Shown here: positions 62,401-64,000 of the stretch, in pieces
Numbering within the stretch: the first letter of the stretch is position 1
Layout of the letters: every line of letters starts with the position of its first letter
Assembly (NCBI RefSeq): GCF_914767665.1
Contig: NC_059507.1
Location: forward strand, 34,033,270-34,097,269
DNA: 64,000 nucleotides
From: Harmonia axyridis
Lineage: Eukaryota > Arthropoda > Insecta > Coleoptera > Coccinellidae
Reading direction: 5' to 3'
Notes under the pieces: generated by a model
Database searches by the model: none
What the model was told of the DNA's origin: nothing
The model's input: only the letters and a program-made list of their open reading frames with translations
Translations under genes and position numbers: made by a program

Positions 62401-62566
62401 ACTCCCCCGATTTTTAACCCCGAAACAAGGGGGTGCCAAATAAAGTCTGACGTGGCGCAAGGCCCTAACCCGTTATCCCATTAAAATAATTCACATACCA
62501 TATCAACTTCGGATATCGGTCCCATGCTCCTTACCATGATGTCGACCTCTACTACAGCTGGCGAAC
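23158..62566 (-). CDS. Grd: GRD, Cys-loop GABA/glycine-like receptor subunit (5' end outside window)
   Basis: Subunit of a pentameric ligand-gated ion channel in the neuronal membrane. Eight exons are seen in order: 62566-62499, 60381-60158, 40443-40361, 36291-36142, 26899-26747, 26679-26546, 24996-24868 and about 23418-23158. Phases agree throughout and give roughly 399 residues. The N-terminal exons with signal peptide lie to the right of the window. Diagnostic blocks are VRSMGPISEVDM, WVDRRLAF, ARIWKPDTYF-type GRIWKPDTYFYNGKQSY, the Cys-loop, and after M2 the run TFLGLEARTDLPKVPYPTAL. These match GRD rather than RDL or LCCH3. The pore entrance reads ATADRV, not the PAR of anion channels. 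In Drosophila, GRD with LCCH3 is known to form a GABA-gated cation channel. Introns total about 38 kb and are full of transposons. Confidence 0.88.
23579..24506 (+). mobile_element. Rearranged Tc1/mariner-superfamily element
   Basis: Terminal repeat ACTGCGCAAAAGAATTAACG at 23580, then a transposase frame from 23858. It has two helix-turn-helix regions (MQRETRNLTQEECAQTVVL, IAERFGVSHTSVSRMQRF, GRPR hook) and the start of the catalytic domain (DFAREHIHW, VLFTDESRFCL with the first catalytic Asp). The frame breaks after about residue 170. Positions 24437-24502 are an inverted copy of about 24195-24260 of the same gene, so the rest of the catalytic domain is lost. It lies in the last Grd intron. 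Confidence 0.8.
24530..24785. repeat. Dispersed repeat, copy 1
   Basis: Shares long stretches with 53412-53705 in the same orientation, including GGTGCCACCTATGCACC and the block reading CACCCTGTATCTCGGCTACG. Unclassified non-autonomous element. Confidence 0.65.
24868..24996 (-). CDS. Grd: Grd exon: end of M3 and intracellular loop
   Basis: 43 codons: FAVVHYFTKYGSGECYF, then an acidic, serine-rich loop (SDSSSEDEDW) ending YIAK before a GTGAGA donor. The phrase AVVHYFTKYGSGE directly after M3 is typical of GRD. Confidence 0.9.
25097..26536. mobile_element. Foldback element filling the M3-loop intron of Grd
   Basis: Inverted arms of about 430-470 bp: about 25100-25570 and 26070-26533. The left end starts TACAGGGTGGCCACTTTTTC and the right end is its near complement. 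The middle has a decayed minus-strand frame whose end reads NGGHFEHLL (about 25770-25800), like the C terminus of Tc1/mariner-type transposases. The right end falls about 9 bp inside the intron, next to the splice donor at 26545. Confidence 0.75.
26546..26679 (-). CDS. Grd: Grd exon: M2 and M3
   Basis: Encodes ITTILTMTFLGLEART (M2), DLPKVPYPTAL (the M2-M3 linker) and DFFVFLAFTFIFATIIQ (M3). The intron before is only 67 bp. Confidence 0.93.
26747..26899 (-). CDS. Grd: Grd exon: M1 and pore entrance
   Basis: Encodes KYSMLLVSFHLQRHMGNF, M1 (LIQVYGPCVLLVVLSWVSFW) and LNREATADRVSLG. The position normally occupied by Pro-Ala-Arg in anion channels of this superfamily reads Ala-Asp-Arg here. Donor GTAAGG, phase 1. 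Confidence 0.93.
27084..27400. repeat. Dispersed repeat, copy 1
   Basis: Shares most of its sequence with 29510-29990 (for example GTTGCAGAATGGGCTC and GACGATATTTTCTCTATTTC). The later copy carries an insertion of about 130 bp (29563-29700). Unclassified. Confidence 0.6.
27484..28155. repeat. Two tandem hairpin-rich units, period about 365 bp
   Basis: GTAAGTAATTGCACAAGTGC starts at 27484 and again at 27849. The second unit is about 60 bp shorter. Each unit contains the hairpin AGATGCATAG-AAA-CTATGCATCT and the palindrome ATTCGGGGGAATATTTCCCGAAT (the two halves pair around ATAT). Confidence 0.8.
28156..28338. repeat. Minisatellite, three 61-bp units
   Basis: Units start at 28156, 28217 and 28278 with only a few differences. 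On the minus strand a frame of 92 codons runs right through. Because 61 is not a multiple of three, it reads the same unit in all three frames. Not a convincing gene. Confidence 0.85.
29510..29990. repeat. Dispersed repeat, copy 2, with TTTA-rich insertion
   Basis: Second copy of the 27084-27400 family. The insert begins with a (TTTA)n run near 29567 and reads like a retroposon tail. Confidence 0.55.
30886..30926 (+). repeat. Short TGTAT-type microsatellite
   Basis: Interrupted run of TGTATTGTA units in Grd intron DNA. Confidence 0.7.
31118..31370 (+). mobile_element. 5' end of a second Tc1-like copy
   Basis: Nearly identical to 23579-23845, starting with ACTGCGCAAAAAAAATTAACG-type terminal repeat; it stops just before the transposase start codon. 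A truncated copy. Confidence 0.75.
32472..33395 (+). mobile_element. Deleted DD41D (rosa-like) mariner element, copy 1
   Basis: Ends GGTGTTTTTTTCGAGG and, inverted, CTCTAAAAAAAACACC. A transposase start (MNRLTPEQRLQIVQFYF) is joined by a large deletion to the catalytic region (SDEAHF-like, then FQQDDATCHTARATIDL, LISRFG, GYVKSLVYAD). Frameshifts and stops are present. Non-functional. Confidence 0.8.
33402..33945. repeat. Tandem duplication, units about 300 and 240 bp
   Basis: 33402-33705 and 33706-33945 share blocks such as CGTTTAACGCCTCAGAAA and CCCATCATCATCGAAACTA. They are diverged by perhaps 15-20 percent by eye. Function unknown. Confidence 0.7.
33960..34310. other. CpG-rich island inside a Grd intron
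   Basis: Roughly 350 bp rich in CG dinucleotides in otherwise AT-rich DNA. Frames of 89 codons (+, 34037-34306) and 66 codons (-) are open, but they look like products of high GC content. No known domain. It could be an unmethylated regulatory element or foreign DNA. Confidence 0.5.
34402..35200 (-). mobile_element. Deleted DD41D (rosa-like) mariner element, copy 3
   Basis: Opposite orientation to the other two. Best-preserved catalytic half: QDGATCHTARATIDLLKD, then CDLTPLDFFLWG. I count 41 residues between these two catalytic aspartates. The deletion junction differs from copies 1 and 2 and removes the first catalytic Asp. Confidence 0.8.
35205..35760 (+). pseudogene. LINE reverse transcriptase fragment
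   Basis: Reads NYRPVALLPVIVKIVEK, GFRKGKSSSRAVLELVDF and LGIFLDLSK, then frameshifted GVPQGSVLGPVLF and a broken ADD box near 35720. Non-LTR reverse transcriptase with both ends missing. Confidence 0.8.
36142..36291 (-). CDS. Grd: Grd exon: extracellular domain before M1
   Basis: Encodes GYTSQDLIYKWND, then KLSQFDLIATPAANRTDT (with an N-R-T glycosylation sequon). Flanking phases fit the neighbours (FGY and HAAKYS at the joins). Confidence 0.93.
36410..37227. mobile_element. Non-autonomous element with about 200-bp inverted ends
   Basis: 36410-36615 and 37030-37227 are near-perfect inverted copies (outer end CAGGGTGTCCCGTAAAGACC). About 415 bp lies between, without a transposase. It may be a MITE or foldback. 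Confidence 0.8.
37975..39245 (-). pseudogene. Non-LTR retrotransposon (LINE) with reverse transcriptase
   Basis: Long decayed frame: LTRKLFHESLTQPNNRKKF, then DPSAAPGMGNIPAGLLKKCS, SNYRPISLLPIISKIAE, ISGVPQGSVLGPLLFLIYVS and the catalytic QYADDIKLFYDA. A TGA interrupts DFS-AFDRV near 38504, and a frameshift occurs near 39020. The 3' part after GVIITEDLSWSA is lost. Confidence 0.85.
39700..39837 (+). other. Unidentified coding-like segment ending in a splice donor
   Basis: The frame FNFNPYNPVHPSDFDPFAHL continues for about 20 residues and ends before GTAAGTGG. It is flanked by a LINE fragment (39843-39960 repeats 39222-39450). I recognise no family. Confidence 0.25.
39843..39960 (-). repeat. 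LINE 5' fragment, deleted duplicate of 39222-39450
   Basis: Repeats TCGGCATTATATTCGAAG and ACGTGGGTGTCACTCACGCG from upstream of the LINE above, with the middle 120 bp missing. Confidence 0.65.
40361..40443 (-). CDS. Grd: Grd exon: Cys-loop
   Basis: Encodes LTIKAGCPMNLEDFPMDIQR followed by CPLKFGS: two cysteines with 13 residues between, the family signature. Phase 2 in and phase 1 out. Confidence 0.95.
40593..41499 (+). mobile_element. THAP-domain element, copy A
   Basis: Ends are AATGGACTAGTT and its inverse. Inside, 40879-41046 reads KYCIVPMCASTTIENPNKLF, then RKKWCKLMRRDLI and YVCEDHFD, a C2CH THAP finger ending at a GTAAGT donor. The upstream start codon is mutated (GTG), and an eight-A run shifts the frame. 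No nuclease domain. P-type transposases carry a THAP domain, so a deleted P-like element is possible. Confidence 0.6.
41500..43270. other. Grd intron, no gene seen
   Basis: AT-rich. A 103-codon frame at 42070-42381 has no recognisable domain and probably occurs by chance. Confidence 0.5.
43277..43510 (-). pseudogene. LINE fragment, linker before reverse transcriptase
   Basis: Reads DMYGAQKEVRKMLKNRKN and LHEWETYFGKLYNND, typical of the region between endonuclease and reverse transcriptase in non-LTR elements. It abuts a second fragment of opposite strand. Confidence 0.6.
43500..44060 (+). pseudogene. LINE 3' fragment
   Basis: Reads AAEYCCSVWLNSSHVHKID, STPLHWLSVLSHILPPHIRR, then after a frameshift FNLPRKI and TGHGRCNSLLF. 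Matches the C-terminal region of jockey-like non-LTR proteins. Confidence 0.7.
45480..45905. repeat. AAGACG-rich purine tract, possible LTR
   Basis: At least nine copies of AAGACG in about 400 bp, mostly in irregular spacing, following a TATA-like ATATAATATAAAAAGG near 45183. It could be a solo LTR, but I could not find clear TG/CA ends with a target duplication. Confidence 0.35.
46030..46615 (+). mobile_element. CAGGGTGNTTCACC family element with nested retroposon tail
   Basis: Starts ACAGGGTGATTCACCGCG and shares blocks with 8786-9592 (inverted) and 51494-52110. A short insert near 46215-46285 ends in AATAAAGTCGG plus a (TTA)n tail, as left by a LINE or SINE. Confidence 0.65.
46784..47662 (-). 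mobile_element. THAP-domain element, copy B, inverted relative to copy A
   Basis: Same AATGGACTAGTT ends. The THAP segment (about 47208-47375, minus) has all metal ligands. The start ATG is intact here (MAEIKK), but the same eight-A run puts the THAP frame out of register. A 63-codon shadow frame is identical in A and B, so the copies are very similar. Confidence 0.6.
48253..49178 (+). mobile_element. Deleted DD41D (rosa-like) mariner element, copy 2
   Basis: Same ends and same internal deletion junction (CTACGTCCATTTTATTTTG) as copy 1. The catalytic region reads FSDEAHFWLNGYVNKQN and QQDGATCHTARATI; the TPL before the last Asp is lost. A stop interrupts near 48603. Confidence 0.8.
49179..51490. 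other. Grd intron, no gene seen
   Basis: 49200-49700 is less AT-rich than its surroundings and may be unique host intron. From about 51210 the sequence has transposon-like ends (ACAGAGTGTCCAGGAG). No supported coding region. Confidence 0.45.
51494..52110 (+). mobile_element. CAGGGTGNTTCACC family element, another copy
   Basis: Starts ACAGGATGATTCACCAAG, with the same GGCTTATTAGACGTTTATGG-like and TTACCGGAAACAGA-type blocks as the 46030 copy. A further partial end lies at 53230. Confidence 0.6.
52111..54552. other. Grd intron, mixed repeats
   Basis: It holds a partial CAGGGTGATTCACC end (53230) and a copy of the 24530 repeat (53412-53705). 53990-54200 is a GC-richer stretch with no gene I can support. 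Confidence 0.45.
53412..53705. repeat. Dispersed repeat, copy 2 of 24530-24785
   Basis: Same orientation as copy 1, with an extra 40-bp stretch near 53465-53505. Confidence 0.65.
56434..57567. mobile_element. Nested foldback with internal palindromes
   Basis: Outer arms about 56434-56720 and 57295-57567 (ends TAGTCCGGGAGCCAG). Between them: a 42-bp near-perfect palindrome at 57011-57052 and a 51-bp inverted pair at 57121-57171 and 57232-57282, with one mismatch. Confidence 0.75.
58200..58480. repeat. Interstitial TTAGG arrays in a tandem duplication
   Basis: Eight TTAGG units at 58296-58335 and three at about 58388-58403. Around them a flank with TTTTTCGACATTACT or similar occurs three times (about 58255, 58350, 58448). 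Confidence 0.8.
60158..60381 (-). CDS. Grd: Grd exon: extracellular ligand-binding domain
   Basis: Encodes TYSMDCYFRQTWVDRRLAF, SISMLGRIWKPDTYFYNG and KQSYLHTITTPNKFVRLYQ, the beta-strand core of Cys-loop receptors in a GRD-like form. Donor GTGAGT. Confidence 0.95.
60771..60792. repeat. Perfect 22-bp palindrome
   Basis: TTTATTGCACT followed by its exact inverse complement, with further TTTATTG copies on both sides. Confidence 0.8.
61016..62348. mobile_element. Foldback element, arms about 440 bp
   Basis: About 61016-61460 is inverted against 61905-62348 (GTGTCAAACATGCAGAGAGA in one arm, its complement in the other). The centre has no transposase. It lies between the two most 5' visible Grd exons. 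Confidence 0.8.
62499..62566 (-). CDS. Grd: Grd exon: start of extracellular domain as visible
   Basis: Encodes SPAVVEVDIMVRSMGPI then SEVDM before GTATGT. It begins in phase 1 after TATTTCAG, so at least one more exon lies outside or unrecognised to the right. Confidence 0.92.
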
Positions 62567-62871
62567 CTGAAATACCGCAAAGTTGCTTATTACATTACTT
62601 GTGTTTAACATCGGGAGGGGGAGGGTTGGTTCGTTCATTCGAACTTGAGAAGACGAGGATGTCGACATTCCTCAGACAGGCCAGGGAGGTGAATTCGAGA
62701 AATCCTCCCTGTGTTTCGCAATTTGAATTCGACGATGTTATTATCTGTATTTAGCGCAGGGAAAGACCTATGCGCTTAGTGGGATTTTCTATGTTCTCGC
62801 ACAGAATGGAATGTCTTGTGGAATACAGAAATTCATAAAAAAATATTCAAGAATATCGCACAAGCAGATTA

Positions 62872-63058
62872 CTAACCACAGGGAAACGTGCTGTCATCAA
62901 AGGTGAGTAGCGATAGCATGGTGTCCCTATTTTTTGAGCTTACCTGTATTGCAGAACCCAACATCGGTCGTTGTGTTGACCGATGAGTTTCAAAAACAAA
63001 AAACATCGACCTATTCCTACTCACCTTTGATGGAAACACGTTTTACTGTGGTTAGATT
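62872..63058. repeat. Small foldback
   Basis: 62872-62915 is inverted against 63012-63058 (ATCAAAGGTGAGTAG shared), with about 100 bp between. Confidence 0.7.
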
Positions 63059-63482
63059 TCTGCAGTCCATTATTCCTATTTATCTATCGTCAATCTCCGT
63101 TGAAGAGTTATCATTTATTCTCTTATAAAAAAGGTCGTTATATTCCATTGACATCCTCATGCAGTCTATTACTTTGACAAATATACAAAGTGAGTTTCAT
63201 TTTTTGAAGTGGTCGCACGATTTTATAGATTTTGGTATTGTGACATCGCTTATATTCTGGTGTTCATAATAATGAACTCTGTTATTTCAAATGGATTACC
63301 CTGTGAATAATTTGTCTTTTGAATTTCTTGAGAACCACTGAAAATTTTTCCTATGTTTCCTATACCTAAATAACATAATTTATTAATTATTATTATTAAT
63401 TATATCTTCGACAAAGTTACATAGACGTACAACTTTGCTTCCACCATTTTTTTCCCGAAATTTAGACATAACATAATAAGTT

Positions 63483-64000
63483 AATGGAGATTCTTCAATT
63501 ATATGTACATAGGCGTACAACTTTGCTTCAGCCTTTTTTTTTCGATATTCGAGGCTTTATTGTAAAAACTGGTTATACATTTATGATTCAAAGAATTTGT
63601 CCATCGCTGACCACTACTTTCTCCCATCTTTCCTGTAGCGTTGAAAACACTTGTCATATTTTAAAGCAATCCACGAATCGATCCAATCTTTTACTTCTCC
63701 ATTAATCCGGAAGTGCTGGTCAGCCAGGTCGTGTGTCGTGTTTGTATTTCCATGCTCGAATCAAACGCATAAATTGCGTTCGATAACGATCGCCTGTGAT
63801 TGTTTCAGTCGGTTTTAGCAACTCATAATACACTACGCCGAGCTGGTCCCACCAAATACTGAGCATGATCTTGGAACCGTGAATATTCGGTTTGACTGTC
63901 GATGTGGAAGCATGGCCGGGATATCCCCATGATTTTCTGCGCTTGGCATTATCGTATGAATCCATTTTTCGTTTCCAGGCACAATGCGATGCAGAAATCC
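63483..64000 (-). mobile_element. Broken mariner transposase
   Basis: Minus strand: FLHRIVPGNEKWIH, then SWGYPGHASTSTVKPNIHGS, LSIWWDQLGVVYYELLKP and GDRYRTQFMRLI. The first catalytic Asp (usually GDEKW) is Asn here. The segment with the second catalytic Asp is deleted, and the frame stops after DTRPG. A terminal-repeat-like ACAACTTTGCTTC lies near 63515, with a second copy near 63430. Confidence 0.8.

Noticed and set aside
62197..62484. 95-codon plus-strand frame
   Set aside because: It lies within a foldback arm and has no domain.
1..64000. tRNA or rRNA genes
   Set aside because: I looked for the conserved B-box and cloverleaf patterns by eye and saw none that folds; a covariance search could still find one.

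Overview
This is AT-rich nuclear DNA from an insect. The genes have short GT-AG introns (often 50-150 bp), and the set of conserved genes is animal. It includes Grd, an arthropod ligand-gated ion channel subunit. TTAGG arrays, the telomere motif of many insects but not of flies, occur inside the window. A beetle is my best guess, but that is inference only.

The left third (1-20534) is a compact block of housekeeping genes. In order: TTLL1 (3' end cut by the window edge, -), mRpL23 (-), Sas10 (+), DDX28 (-), EIF1AD (-), an intronless CAP-like gene (+), the mitochondrial DNA polymerase gamma catalytic subunit PolG1 (-), UQCR-Q (+), an aldo-keto reductase (-) and Ostgamma (+). Four of the ten act in mitochondria (mRpL23, DDX28, PolG1, UQCR-Q). 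Several pairs are head-to-head over a few hundred bases (mRpL23/Sas10, PolG1/UQCR-Q, AKR/Ostgamma), so they probably share promoter regions. I built the exon models by checking splice sites and reading phase by hand. All whole genes give complete frames of the usual family length.

The right two thirds (23158-62566) is a single gene on the minus strand, Grd. Eight exons are visible: the extracellular domain, the Cys-loop, M1-M3, the intracellular loop and M4. The signal peptide and first exons lie beyond the right edge. Its introns reach about 20 kb and are packed with mobile DNA. They hold a rearranged Tc1 transposase, three deleted copies of a DD41D mariner-type element, several LINE reverse-transcriptase pieces, two inverted THAP-domain elements, many foldback elements, minisatellites and interstitial TTAGG repeats. 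A broken mariner lies upstream of the last visible exon.

I saw no tRNA, rRNA, CRISPR array or operon. I found no convincing new multi-gene system. The most interesting signals are the retrogene-like CAP paralogue without its proline-rich linker, the ADR motif in the GRD pore, a foldback element ending about 9 bp from a Grd splice donor, the THAP element pair with a shared frameshift, and the nested palindromes at 54.5-60 kb.
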